Positions 15,151-22,702 of a stretch of 24,730 nt of DNA are shown here, one piece after another (the stretch's first letter is position 1; every line of letters starts with the position of its first letter). A program made the translations under genes and the position numbers. The stretch covers positions 1-24,730 of the IMG/VR virus record IMGVR_UViG_3300030380_001611; one strand, 5' to 3'. Source of the DNA: a virus. The notes below the pieces were generated by a model. That model had not been told where the DNA came from and ran no database searches. It saw only the letters and a program-made list of their open reading frames with translations.

Positions 15151-15382
15151 AGTCTCTCTCCAATATCATTTCAAGATAATGAATAGCCTTTTCAATATCT
15201 TTTCGTTTACCTTTAGCTGAGTGTCTGCATATATATTTTATTGCATTACCCTCTGCAAACTGCAAATTATTTTCATTAATAAATTGTGCAGGTTGTATTT
15301 TCATTTTAGAATAATGAGTACCACCCACTTGTTTCTCAAGTGAATCATATGTCATTCCTTTAAACATATCTTTACTTGTCAT
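15143..15382 (-). CDS. DUF3310 domain protein
   Basis: The 79 residues match the DUF3310 (PF11753) pattern: V-G-G-T-H-Y at 19-24, I-Q-P-A-Q-F-I, F-A-E-G-N-A-I-K-Y-I-C-R-H, K-G-K-R-K-D-I-E-K-A-I-H-Y-L-E-M. The family is common in phages and often sits near nucleotide metabolism or replication genes; its biochemical role is not established. The start overlaps the stop of the upstream gene by one base (TAATG on this strand). Confidence 0.9.
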   Translation of the reverse strand: MTSKDMFKGMTYDSLEKQVGGTHYSKMKIQPAQFINENNLQFAEGNAIKYICRHSAKGKRKDIEKAIHYLEMILERDYD

Positions 15383-15687
15383 TATAATGGTCCTTGTTCA
15401 ATCATTTTTTGTCTTCTTAAATCTTTTTCTGTCGGCTGTAGTGTAGCATTTAGTTGGTCGTATGTCAACAACGGATTTCGTTTTAACTTCTTTACTATCC
15501 ATTTGTATGACCAAGGTTGTAGTCTTAATGTTGTACCTTGCCAATAATGAGTTTGATTTGGTAATAAACTAAATACATTTTTTACATTTACTTTAGCTTG
15601 TTCTTCTTTATTTAATAATCCTCTTAACCATACAACAAGAAATCCTTCTGCTTTTCTTCTTATCTTACTCATCTTCTTTGTATTCAT
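15382..15687 (-). CDS. Hypothetical basic protein next to speD (101 aa)
   Basis: A basic helical N-terminus (MNTKKMSKIRRKAEGFLVVWLRGLLNKEEQ) precedes a central NQTHYWQGTTLRLQPWSYKWIVKKL segment with several Trp, and the tail is LTYDQLNATLQPTEKDLRRQKM. Both ends show one-base overlaps with neighbours, so it is co-translated with the decarboxylase. I do not recognise a family. Compact size and charge could suit a regulator or a partner of another protein. Confidence 0.6.
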   Translation of the reverse strand: MNTKKMSKIRRKAEGFLVVWLRGLLNKEEQAKVNVKNVFSLLPNQTHYWQGTTLRLQPWSYKWIVKKLKRNPLLTYDQLNATLQPTEKDLRRQKMIEQGPL

Positions 15688-16052
15688 TATTTAATTTCCA
15701 CAAAGTTTGTTTCTCTATCAAAGTATTTATAATCTATTGTAACAGGTTGTAAGTCTTCTAAACAATCTACTACATCAGATTTCTTAAAATGTTTACAAGA
15801 ATAAACGTCTAATTGTATTAAAGCAGGGTCTGTCTCATCCCATGTATGGATAGCAATATGAGATGTATCTATAATAACAACACCACTCAATCCTTTGTTA
15901 CCCTTCTTAGAAACTGTAGATGCATATGGTCCTGCCAATATATTCATATCAATCTTATTAACTAATTTACTTAACCAGTTTATTGTATCTTGTTCATTAG
16001 ATAAAGGTTTTTTTACTTCTGCCCTTATAAGAAGATGTTTATGTTCAAGCAT
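15687..16052 (-). CDS. speD: SpeD-family pyruvoyl-dependent decarboxylase (S-adenosylmethionine decarboxylase-like)
   Basis: 121 residues, the usual length of bacterial class 1B AdoMetDC. The self-cleavage segment TSHIAIHTW places Ser64 as the pyruvoyl-forming residue, with His69 and Cys86 matching Ser63, His68 and Cys83 of the Thermotoga maritima enzyme. The spacing from His to Cys is two residues longer here, and the residue before the Ser is Thr, not Glu. The proenzyme would cut itself into beta and alpha chains and decarboxylate AdoMet for spermidine synthesis. Relatives in this family have changed to arginine or ornithine decarboxylases, so the substrate is open. SpeD is a known auxiliary gene in marine phages. 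No spermidine synthase gene is in the window. Confidence 0.85.
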   Translation of the reverse strand: MLEHKHLLIRAEVKKPLSNEQDTINWLSKLVNKIDMNILAGPYASTVSKKGNKGLSGVVIIDTSHIAIHTWDETDPALIQLDVYSCKHFKKSDVVDCLEDLQPVTIDYKYFDRETNFVEIK

Positions 16053-16983
16053 ATTTTTTGTTAAAAGTTTTTAACTCCTCTTTAAATTTATGTGTTATTT
16101 CTTCTACATTAGGTTCTTTATTTACTTCAGCTAAATAAACATTCTTATTAGCATATTTAAATATTCTTAAACCTTTACCATTATTACTATCTTTATAGCA
16201 TTCATATTTATGTTGACACCATTGACAACCAATAGGCAATTCTTTATTACCTGCTTTAGTATTAGATAACGGAAAACATTTATCTTCAGGTGGTTCTTTT
16301 TTTTCTAATGTTTCTTTTAATGTTTTAATTAAATGACTTGCATTAGGTTTTGCTAAATCATCAGGTTGGTATAAACATACATCACCTGAAACTTTATCAA
16401 TAACAAGAAAGCCACCTTTGTTTGTTCCTTCAGCTTGTTCATATCCTGCTATCTGTGCATGATAACCAAATGGGTCATCACCTAATAATTCACCTGACTT
16501 AAATTTTTTAAAACTAAATGATGATGCTGACTTAACATCACACACTTCACCATCTATCTTACTATCTATATGTCCTGTAATACCATCTATCTCAACTTTC
16601 TTTTGTTGGTCTTCAATTTTATGTCCTGCTAATTCAGCTAAAAATAAAATTAAATGCTCAAGCAAATGTCCATATAAAAATTTTAAGTTAAGACTATCAT
16701 CCCCTGCTAAGTATTTCTTTGGACTAAATCTATCAAACCATAATTGTCTAGGTGGTTTACCTAGTACAGACATTCTTAACATCCCTTGTTTTTTTCTATC
16801 AGGATTATTCCAAGCTAAGAAAGCATCTTTAATATTAGTAAGAAATCTATTTAATTGTTCTTCACTAACTTTAGCAGGTTTACCTTTAGAAATATTTGCA
16901 ATTAACTTTTTAATATCAACAGCTAAAGTATCTAAAGTCTTAGTGTGTTTCTGACCAGTTGTTTCCAATTTTATATTCTCCAT
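16045..16983 (-). CDS. RecB/Cas4-like PD-(D/E)XK exonuclease with Cys cluster
   Basis: 312 residues. The nuclease core is readable: GHLLEH at 105-110 (Glu109), GHIDSKIDG with Asp140, CDVKS with Asp149 and Lys151, and the Q-x3-Y motif of RecB-type nucleases at Gln177-Tyr181. A later Cys set, C236, C253, C256 and C262, has the C-x16-C-x2-C-x5-C layout expected for an iron-sulfur cluster as in Cas4/AddB. The gene follows the polymerase, overlapping it by 44 bases, which is the place of the T7 gene 6 exonuclease in the replication set. The role would be host DNA degradation, primer removal or recombination. The Fe-S cluster is inferred from cysteines only. Confidence 0.85.
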   Translation of the reverse strand: MENIKLETTGQKHTKTLDTLAVDIKKLIANISKGKPAKVSEEQLNRFLTNIKDAFLAWNNPDRKKQGMLRMSVLGKPPRQLWFDRFSPKKYLAGDDSLNLKFLYGHLLEHLILFLAELAGHKIEDQQKKVEIDGITGHIDSKIDGEVCDVKSASSFSFKKFKSGELLGDDPFGYHAQIAGYEQAEGTNKGGFLVIDKVSGDVCLYQPDDLAKPNASHLIKTLKETLEKKEPPEDKCFPLSNTKAGNKELPIGCQWCQHKYECYKDSNNGKGLRIFKYANKNVYLAEVNKEPNVEEITHKFKEELKTFNKKYA

Positions 16984-18628
16984 TTAATTGACACCTAACA
17001 TTTAATTGTTGTCCTGCATCAATTATTGATTGTACTGCAAGTCTTCCAAATTCATCTGCTCTATCTTCTTGAACTTCATACTGAAATTCATCATGCACAT
17101 TCACAACTGGGAAGGCTTTGATTTGTTTATTTATAACATATTCTTGTAGGATTGTCAACGCTTTTTTCATAACACAAGCACCTGCACCCTGTAATAATGT
17201 ATTTAATGCAGCGTGAGGATGCCTGATTATTATTTTTCTTTGGTCGAGTCCTCTGACCCATCTACGTTGAGCCACTCGTTCCACTTTTTCTCGTAAGCGT
17301 CTAAGACTTGGCGTTGCTCTAAGAAATTTTTCTTTAACTCTTTCGCCATCTCTTTCCGAGCCTCCAATGATAGTTCCGATTTTTTTATTCCCTGCTCCAT
17401 AGATAAAAGCATAGATGAAAGTCTTTGCCTCATCTCTCGACCCCAAACCAGCAGCAACTTGATTTGAAGTATGTATATCTCCATTAATGACTTCATTTGT
17501 ATAATCCTTATCGTTCATGTAGTGTGCTAACATCCTTAGCTCTAGCCCTGATGCATCCACACCTACTAATTTATAGCCCTTTTCTACTATCCATAGTCCT
17601 CTACATTCTTTACCATATGGAGAGTACACAGCAGGAACTTGAGCCATATTGGGCGATTGATGACTCATCCTTCCTGTAATTGTACCATTGGTTATTACTT
17701 TGCCATGTACTCTTCCATCTTCTCTAACTGCTTCAATCCAGGAGGAAACTTGGGCTATTCTTTTTTGAAGCATTAGAAACTTGTTAATTAGTTTTGCTTC
17801 AGGTATGTTTTTTATTTCTGATAAAACTTTTTCATCAACAATTATATGTCCTTTTTCTGTTTTCTTTTTAGGCTTCCATCCAAGCATAACCAATCTCTCA
17901 GCTATCTGTTGTCTAGAACCTAGATTAAATTCTTTATATTTAACCTTTGTAAAAGGAACACCTTTAACATATCCTCTAGCTTTATTATTTGCTTTAGGAA
18001 TAAACTCTTCTTCTATCTTTAAAGGAGGGAAAGACTTTCTAACTTCATTAGTTAAATCATTCATGTCCTCTTGAAACTTAGCTTGTAATCCATAAGCATT
18101 TATTATATCTAATTTAAAACCTTTTTCGTGTTGGTCCTGTATGATGGTAGAAACTTTATGTTCTAAATCAACGGACTCCCCAAAATCTTTTACCTTTAGT
18201 ATTAAAAATTTATAGAGTCTTTCAGTTAGTTCAACATCATTTCTACAATACTTTAACATATCATCAGAAAGAAAATCAAATTGTTCAAACTCTATTTTAT
18301 TATGTCCTAACTTTGTACCCCAGTTTTTTAATGAATGTCCTCCATCTATAACTGGGTTTAACAATCTTGATAATACTAATGTATCTGTAATCTTACAATC
18401 TTTAAACAAGTCTTTACCAAAAGATTTATTAACTACTGGAATATCAAATCCAATAATATTGTGTCCTATAAATTCTTTTGTCTTACTTGCAAACTCTTCA
18501 AACCTGTGTAAGTTTTTACCTTCTGTAAATTGATAATAAGTTTTATCATGTTTACAAACAATACACCATATCTTATCTGCATTAATAGTAGTCTCTATAT
18601 CAAAAACTACTTTATTAAATGTCGTCAA
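16940..18628 (-). CDS. Family A DNA polymerase with 3'-5' exonuclease (T7-like, short)
   Basis: 562 residues, shorter than T7 gp5 (704). The start is TTG at 18628: a TGA stop lies two codons upstream, no ATG precedes the first exonuclease motif, and GAGG sits six bases before the TTG. Exonuclease motifs: DIE 10-12, NIIGFD 57-62, YCRND 127-131. Polymerase motifs: A, VDASGLELR 357-365; B, R398-x3-K402 then FIYAFIYGAG; C, HDEF 512-515. All metal-binding acids are present. The residue matching T7 Tyr526 is also Tyr (406). The gene overlaps the primase-helicase end by 14 bases, so it is probably translated by coupling. Confidence 0.97.
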   Translation of the reverse strand: MTTFNKVVFDIETTINADKIWCIVCKHDKTYYQFTEGKNLHRFEEFASKTKEFIGHNIIGFDIPVVNKSFGKDLFKDCKITDTLVLSRLLNPVIDGGHSLKNWGTKLGHNKIEFEQFDFLSDDMLKYCRNDVELTERLYKFLILKVKDFGESVDLEHKVSTIIQDQHEKGFKLDIINAYGLQAKFQEDMNDLTNEVRKSFPPLKIEEEFIPKANNKARGYVKGVPFTKVKYKEFNLGSRQQIAERLVMLGWKPKKKTEKGHIIVDEKVLSEIKNIPEAKLINKFLMLQKRIAQVSSWIEAVREDGRVHGKVITNGTITGRMSHQSPNMAQVPAVYSPYGKECRGLWIVEKGYKLVGVDASGLELRMLAHYMNDKDYTNEVINGDIHTSNQVAAGLGSRDEAKTFIYAFIYGAGNKKIGTIIGGSERDGERVKEKFLRATPSLRRLREKVERVAQRRWVRGLDQRKIIIRHPHAALNTLLQGAGACVMKKALTILQEYVINKQIKAFPVVNVHDEFQYEVQEDRADEFGRLAVQSIIDAGQQLNVRCQLNGEYKIGNNWSETH

Positions 18629-20117
18629 GGTTCACCTCTTTTAATCTACCAGTATCAACATCATATTGTAAATTACAACATGGACCAGTTAATCCTGCAA
18701 ATCTATTCTTTAATACTCTTACTCTTGTTGTATTTCTAATCTCAGGGTCATCATTCTGAGCATCTCTCTCTAAACCTATTACCATATCACTAAGCTGACC
18801 AATACTAGCTGACCCTCTTAATTGAGATAAACTTGTCGCTGCACCCTCTTCATGTCCTTTGCCGTCAGGTCTTCTTAAATGAGAAACAACAATCATTGAA
18901 ACGCCTGTCTCTTGTACTAGCGTTCTAAGTCTAGTCATAATCTCATCTAATGCTCTTCGTTCATCTCCATGACTTTGGTCTGATACTATAATACTAACGT
19001 GGTCGATAATAATATATTTACAATCTAAACCTTTAGCTAAGTATCTAACTCTTGAAACAATATTATCTATTGAATTAGAGCCGAAATGGTCAAACATAAA
19101 TACTCTACCTGTACCTACTGTTGCATCAAAGTAAGTCTTCATCTCTTCTTTACTTACATGAACATCAGGTAAATGTAATCTTTGATTTGCCTCTACACTC
19201 ATTAAACCTTTTGAAGTTATTACTGGTGTTTCTTCTAACATTAACAAACCAATATTATCTTTTGTTGATTTAATCATATGATGAACAATCTCTCTCATTA
19301 CTTGAGTTTTACCTAAGCCACTTCCTGCTGTAAATGTAATTAATTCTGCAGGTCTAATACCATAAGTCAATTTGTTTATACCCTCAAAAGGATATTGAAC
19401 AAACGATTTTAATGTTGGTTTAGTTATCTCATCAAATAATATATTAGCATTGATGATACCATCAGGAGCATATAACTTAGCATCCCAAAATGCTTTTGTA
19501 TATACTTGAATTTTATTTTTACTTAAACAATCTGAAGCATCTTTATATTCATTTGGTAAATGTAATATCTTACATTTTCCTGGACTAAATAACTCTGCAA
19601 CTTTTAATGCACCTTCTCTTCCTTGCTCATCATTGTCAAAATTTATTATGACATTATCAAATTGTTCTAACCAATCTAAACTACCTTTAATATCTTTTAC
19701 TGCTGAGGTAATTCCATTCTTAATACTTACTACTGGTGTTTCATATCTATCAGTTTTAAACATTTGATAAGCTGATAAACAATCTAACTCACCTTCAGTA
19801 ATAATAATATATTTATTTTTATTAAATAAATGTTCACCAAACAAGCCTGATAGTTTAGTATTACCTTGCAAACTAAACTCTTTTAGTTTTGTATATCTAG
19901 TTTTAGTTGCTATCTTTGCACCTTGTTTATCGTGATACGGATAATAATGGTTCGTTATATTACCAACGCTATCCATTTTTACTGTAACACCATAACGCTT
20001 ACAAGTTTGTTCTCTTATATTTCTATCTATAATTTCTGCATAGTTAGATTGTTTAAGGTAGTCTGATACCTCATATTCGTTCTTTGAATTTGTTGATTGT
20101 ATTTCTGTTGTTTCCAT
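18615..20117 (-). CDS. Possible short form of the helicase lacking the zinc motif (500 aa, gp4B-like)
   Basis: Codon 50 of the primase-helicase (ATG at 20117) is preceded by AAGGA (20129-20125) with a seven-base gap, a good ribosome binding site within the coding sequence. Starting there removes exactly the four-cysteine zinc motif (C19-C41) and keeps the TOPRIM and helicase domains. T7 does the same with gp4A and gp4B (internal start at Met64). The site is seen in the sequence; its use is inferred by analogy. Confidence 0.4.
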   Translation of the reverse strand: METTEIQSTNSKNEYEVSDYLKQSNYAEIIDRNIREQTCKRYGVTVKMDSVGNITNHYYPYHDKQGAKIATKTRYTKLKEFSLQGNTKLSGLFGEHLFNKNKYIIITEGELDCLSAYQMFKTDRYETPVVSIKNGITSAVKDIKGSLDWLEQFDNVIINFDNDEQGREGALKVAELFSPGKCKILHLPNEYKDASDCLSKNKIQVYTKAFWDAKLYAPDGIINANILFDEITKPTLKSFVQYPFEGINKLTYGIRPAELITFTAGSGLGKTQVMREIVHHMIKSTKDNIGLLMLEETPVITSKGLMSVEANQRLHLPDVHVSKEEMKTYFDATVGTGRVFMFDHFGSNSIDNIVSRVRYLAKGLDCKYIIIDHVSIIVSDQSHGDERRALDEIMTRLRTLVQETGVSMIVVSHLRRPDGKGHEEGAATSLSQLRGSASIGQLSDMVIGLERDAQNDDPEIRNTTRVRVLKNRFAGLTGPCCNLQYDVDTGRLKEVNLDDI

Positions 20118-20252
20118 ATTATATTCCTTGATAAATTCTTGACAAGAAAAACAATATGCTGACCCATCTTTGTTTACTGATACTGCATCACTACTTGAAC
20201 ATAGTGGACAGGGTAGGTGATATTTAACAAACCCATTCTTTTCTGTTTCCAT
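18615..20252 (-). CDS. T7 gp4-like bifunctional DNA primase-helicase
   Basis: The frame opens at ATG 20264, but the ATG at 20252 has GAGG six bases upstream and is preferred (545 aa). Numbered from 20264: zinc-binding C19/C22/C38/C41; TOPRIM TEGELDCLSAY with E157 and NFDNDEQG at 208-215; helicase Walker A AGSGLGKT 313-320; Walker B YIIIDH with Asp421; VVSHLRRP at 459-466 (H462); and LKNRFAGLTG near the end (arginine-finger region). It unwinds DNA with NTP and makes primers for the polymerase, whose gene follows with a 14-base overlap. A terminator stands between ssb and this gene. An internal start is listed separately. Confidence 0.96.
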   Translation of the reverse strand: METEKNGFVKYHLPCPLCSSSDAVSVNKDGSAYCFSCQEFIKEYNMETTEIQSTNSKNEYEVSDYLKQSNYAEIIDRNIREQTCKRYGVTVKMDSVGNITNHYYPYHDKQGAKIATKTRYTKLKEFSLQGNTKLSGLFGEHLFNKNKYIIITEGELDCLSAYQMFKTDRYETPVVSIKNGITSAVKDIKGSLDWLEQFDNVIINFDNDEQGREGALKVAELFSPGKCKILHLPNEYKDASDCLSKNKIQVYTKAFWDAKLYAPDGIINANILFDEITKPTLKSFVQYPFEGINKLTYGIRPAELITFTAGSGLGKTQVMREIVHHMIKSTKDNIGLLMLEETPVITSKGLMSVEANQRLHLPDVHVSKEEMKTYFDATVGTGRVFMFDHFGSNSIDNIVSRVRYLAKGLDCKYIIIDHVSIIVSDQSHGDERRALDEIMTRLRTLVQETGVSMIVVSHLRRPDGKGHEEGAATSLSQLRGSASIGQLSDMVIGLERDAQNDDPEIRNTTRVRVLKNRFAGLTGPCCNLQYDVDTGRLKEVNLDDI

Positions 20253-20281
20253 TGTCGCCCTCATTGTTAATTATTCTAAAT

Positions 20282-20322
20282 AAAAAAAAGGAAGAGGAGA
20301 CTCACTACAAGCCACCTCTTCC
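20282..20322 (-). terminator. Strong intrinsic terminator between ssb and primase-helicase
   Basis: On the - strand, the eight-base arms GGAAGAGG (+ strand 20315-20322) and CCTCTTCC (+ strand 20290-20297) form a perfect stem around a 17-base loop, followed at once by eight Ts (20289-20282). It follows the ssb stop (20375) and precedes the helicase start (20252). It would end or reduce leftward transcription after ssb, so helicase, polymerase and exonuclease would depend on read-through or antitermination. It could also be an mRNA 3' end stabiliser. Confidence 0.85.
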
Positions 20323-20374
20323 AACGGAGTAGATAAATGAATAAATCTAAACTTCATTTAACAAACTGATACTA

Positions 20375-20824
20375 CTAAAAATCTTCCTTGATGTCAACAC
20401 CATTTGAAGATTTCTCTACTGCAAAATCTTCTTTAGGTTGATACTCTATCAAGTCAACGACCTGTACTGCTTGGAGGTCTAAGCCTGTACCTTTCTTTCC
20501 TTTGTAGTTCCAATCATAAGATTTATACATAACCTTTACTTTACTGCCATTACCAACTATTTTTTCTAGTGGTTTTTTCTCTGCATCTACGAGTGTAGGT
20601 TGAGAATTTCTGTCTCCATTTGCTTTTGAAACTTTACGTTTAAAAGTTATCATGTTTTTTATAGTCTTGTCATCTATAACAGACTCTTTAACATTGACAC
20701 CTTTGCTTTTAAATTCCTCAGCATCTTTATCTGATACTGATAAATCAACTCTCCACATTGGTTCAAACTTTTCGTTTGGTCTTGTTATTGATGCCCAGTA
20801 CGCTGTACCTTCTACTATTGCCAT
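20375..20824 (-). CDS. Single-stranded DNA-binding protein, T7 gp2.5-like
   Basis: 149 residues; one beta-rich domain (GTAYWASITRPNEKFEPMWRVDLSV, MITFKRKVSK, GSKVKVMYKSYDWNYKGKKGTGLDLQAVQV). The C-terminus is acidic and ends in Phe (VDIKEDF), as in T7 gp2.5, where the acidic, Phe-terminated tail contacts polymerase and helicase. It lies just upstream of the primase-helicase. GAGGT lies about ten bases before the ATG. It would coat ssDNA and coordinate the replisome. Overall similarity to gp2.5 is in layout and tail; the family call is fairly confident. Confidence 0.85.
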   Translation of the reverse strand: MAIVEGTAYWASITRPNEKFEPMWRVDLSVSDKDAEEFKSKGVNVKESVIDDKTIKNMITFKRKVSKANGDRNSQPTLVDAEKKPLEKIVGNGSKVKVMYKSYDWNYKGKKGTGLDLQAVQVVDLIEYQPKEDFAVEKSSNGVDIKEDF

Positions 20825-20877
20825 TTTATTTTTTACCTCTATTTATATTTTTATTTTTCATTGTTGGTGAAACAATA

Positions 20878-21165
20878 TCATACTTCATCATCATTGTCAA
20901 CAACAATCTCATCTTTTTTTTCTAGTACTTCATCAATCTTTTGATTGATAATCTTCTTTATTTTATCTTTCTTTTTTGCCTTTGCCTCTACTTCAGCTAT
21001 TCTTTTACCTAAGTTTTCAACATCTGCATTAGCTTGTTCTAATTGAATTAATAACTTTTTAATTCTAGCATCCTTCTCATCTGCTAATTTTATTAGGTCT
21101 TGCTTCTCTTCTGTTAAATCTTTAAGTTGTTCTTTATACGCTGATAATAAATCTCTATTACTCAT
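20878..21165 (-). CDS. Coiled-coil protein (95 aa), unknown
   Basis: Almost the whole protein is a charged alpha helix with leucine heptads (LLSAYKEQLKDLTEEKQDLI, IKKLLIQLEQANADVENLGKRI), then a Lys-rich stretch and an acidic end (VDNDDEV). It probably forms a dimeric coiled coil. It sits between a nuclease and SSB, so a replication or DNA-handling helper is possible, but there is no direct evidence. The gap to ssb (20825-20877) holds only the ssb ribosome site and a small ATTGTT/AACAAT hairpin. Confidence 0.7.
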   Translation of the reverse strand: MSNRDLLSAYKEQLKDLTEEKQDLIKLADEKDARIKKLLIQLEQANADVENLGKRIAEVEAKAKKKDKIKKIINQKIDEVLEKKDEIVVDNDDEV

Positions 21166-21167
21166 AA

Positions 21168-21566
21168 TTATAAACTATAACATCTCTCATGGAACAATTC
21201 TTTTATAGGTATAACTACACATTTACTAGCCCTGTAATCACCTATATTTTTTGTATGTGTCTTCTTATATTTCTTCACTATTTTTCTTAATGTTGATACT
21301 CTGAATACTAACATACAATATTCTTTATTTGTTTGTTCAAGTATATGAAACCACCATTTAGCATCTGTCTTATCAATACCACTAGGTTTACCTCTATACT
21401 CATACTCAATTGCTACGTTCCCTGTTTTTCTCCACCAACTCCTTTCCGTTTTAACTTCAATCTTATCTGAAGATAACAGTTCAGCAACTCTCTTCTCTCT
21501 AACCTGACCATACTTTAAGTCTATATCAAACTTAGCATTGTCATTTAATTTAATTTTACTTTTCAT
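21168..21566 (-). CDS. PD-(D/E)XK-type nuclease, small (132 aa)
   Basis: The frame opens with TTG at 21572; the in-frame ATG at 21566, with AGG eight bases before it, is preferred. The core reads GQVREKRVAELL, then IEVKTE (Glu37-x-Lys39), SWWRKTGNVAIEYEYRGKPSGI and TDAKWWFHI. Helix with RE, then strand with E-x-K, then a T-G-N-x-x-I-E motif is the layout of a small restriction-fold nuclease family I recall from cyanophages and pelagiphages. Its place just upstream of ssb suggests a role like T7 endonuclease I or a junction resolvase. Which of these is not determined. Confidence 0.65.
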   Translation of the reverse strand: MKSKIKLNDNAKFDIDLKYGQVREKRVAELLSSDKIEVKTERSWWRKTGNVAIEYEYRGKPSGIDKTDAKWWFHILEQTNKEYCMLVFRVSTLRKIVKKYKKTHTKNIGDYRASKCVVIPIKELFHERCYSL

Positions 21567-21915
21567 TTTCAAACCTACAAATATACTCTGTTAAAAATTT
21601 ATTTAAGTTTTTAGATTTAAATACTTTTTTTACATTTCCATTTTTTAATTTTTTAAATATTCTACACACCCAATATGCTGACATATTTCCATTCTCACAA
21701 ACCTCAACAAAGTATGGGTCTTTAGTATCAAACCAAGCGTTAGCCTCTTCAACTATTCTTCTTCTACTCAAACCCCAAGCGTGAATATCTATATCCAACG
21801 CATCCATAATTGCTCTTACTATAACACTTCTCCATAGTAAAACTTCAGGTGTAATATAATATCCTTCACCCTTACCTTCTTGGAAAGCATTTATAACATT
21901 AGTATTAATAATCAT
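21556..21915 (-). CDS. Conserved phage hypothetical protein (119 aa)
   Basis: A helical N-terminal half has EVLLWRSVIVRAIMDAL, then RRRIVEEANAWFDTKDPYFVEVCENGNMSAYWVCRIFKKL and a Lys-rich tail. The pattern L-W-R-x-V-I-x-x-A-I-x-D-A-L ... E-A-x-x-W-F ... [DY]-F-x-x-[VI]-C is one I recall from short phage and prophage proteins of unknown function. The C-terminus overlaps the nuclease gene by 11 bases. A DNA-binding or regulatory role is possible but unproven. Confidence 0.65.
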   Translation of the reverse strand: MIINTNVINAFQEGKGEGYYITPEVLLWRSVIVRAIMDALDIDIHAWGLSRRRIVEEANAWFDTKDPYFVEVCENGNMSAYWVCRIFKKLKNGNVKKVFKSKNLNKFLTEYICRFENEK

Positions 21916-22154
21916 TTAACATCTGCCAATTTAACAATAGTATTTTTCTTACCTTTAATCTTTTTTTCATATTCTTTTTCTTCAATTTCTTCTATTGTAC
22001 TTCTAGTTTCTTTTACATCTTTGTTTATAATTGTAGCATTATCAGTAAACTTAACTTTTAATTTTAATTTCTCTTCGTGTTTTATGTTTGGATGATAGTC
22101 TTCAACACAAACATTCATATTAATGTATGACTTCTTTAAATAAAACTTACTCAC
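21912..22154 (-). CDS. Hypothetical charged protein (80 aa)
   Basis: The start is GTG at 22154, overlapping the upstream TAG by one base (TAGTG). The first half is beta-like (FYLKKSYINMNVCVEDYHP, KLKLKVKFTDNATII); the second half is a charged helix (RSTIEEIEEKEYEKKIKGKK). No family recognised. Overlaps on both sides show it belongs to the leftward operon. Confidence 0.55.
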   Translation of the reverse strand: MSKFYLKKSYINMNVCVEDYHPNIKHEEKLKLKVKFTDNATIINKDVKETRSTIEEIEEKEYEKKIKGKKNTIVKLADVK

Positions 22155-22483
22155 TATCTCGTTCCCTTCTTAAACATTTGCCGTTTATACTCTTGATACT
22201 TCTTATCATCTTTTAATTTCTTAGCTTCATTCTTAACTTCCCATACCTTTTTAACGTGGTCAAGTCCACTCGGAACATTACATTCAAATCCCATAGCATC
22301 AAACCATCTACCATCTTCAGTAAGATAATAGTCCATTCGATAACCTTTTAATTTATAATGTTTTATATAACCAGTATAAGTAGTTCCATCCTTCTCAATT
22401 AACTGAGTAGGTGTATAACTACCTCCGTATATTCTTGCAATATAGTTTCCATTAACGTCTTTATTAGTCTCAGGTATTATCAT
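22154..22483 (-). CDS. Hypothetical protein (109 aa)
   Basis: The frame has ATG at 22489 and at 22483. AAGGAG lies one base before the first and seven before the second, so 22483 is preferred (MIIPETNKDVNG). The product is Tyr- and Gly-rich with beta-like segments (YIARIYGGSY, TTYTGYIKHYKLKGYRMDYYL, EDGRWFDAMGFEC) and a basic helical tail. No known motif recognised. It starts inside the end of the LexA-like gene, so it is probably co-translated with it. Confidence 0.6.
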   Translation of the reverse strand: MIIPETNKDVNGNYIARIYGGSYTPTQLIEKDGTTYTGYIKHYKLKGYRMDYYLTEDGRWFDAMGFECNVPSGLDHVKKVWEVKNEAKKLKDDKKYQEYKRQMFKKGTR

Positions 22484-22697
22484 TTTCATACTCCTTTATT
22501 ATTTGTATTGCTCGTTTGTGGGCAGGATGACGTTTGATATATCCCTTCCATTCCATATAAAACAACATATTAAATATACCACTCTTTGATTTTACATTCA
22601 TATGTGTTTTCATTTCTTCAAATGTAGGCATAACATTATTTTCTTTTGCATACACTTTTAGAAACTTATAAAGTTTATATTGTTTCTCTGTTAGCAT
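22470..22697 (-). CDS. LexA-type winged-helix DNA-binding protein without peptidase domain (75 aa)
   Basis: The whole protein aligns by eye with the N-terminal DNA-binding domain of LexA. LT-KQ at the start is followed by a first helix KLYKFLKVYAKENN, the short M-P-T-F-E-E-M turn (LexA: MPPTRAEI), the recognition region MNVKSKSGIFNMLFYMEWKGYI (LexA: FRSPNAAEEHLKALARKGVI), and a wing KRAIQII (LexA: SRGIRLL). The Ser-Lys autopeptidase domain is absent, so it cannot self-cleave. It could repress its own operon or compete at host SOS sites. It is the first gene after a promoter that leaves almost no leader. Confidence 0.75.
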   Translation of the reverse strand: MLTEKQYKLYKFLKVYAKENNVMPTFEEMKTHMNVKSKSGIFNMLFYMEWKGYIKRHPAHKRAIQIIKEYENDNT

Positions 22698-22702
22698 TAC
22701 CT

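Noticed and set aside
17230-17496. 88-aa ORF on the - strand inside the DNA polymerase gene
   Set aside because: It is a second frame within the motif A-B region of the polymerase, whose protein motifs are intact; no separate ribosome site of note and no recognisable family.
20861-20877. ATTGTT/AACAAT hairpin upstream of ssb as a terminator
   Set aside because: Six weak pairs with no T-run on either strand.
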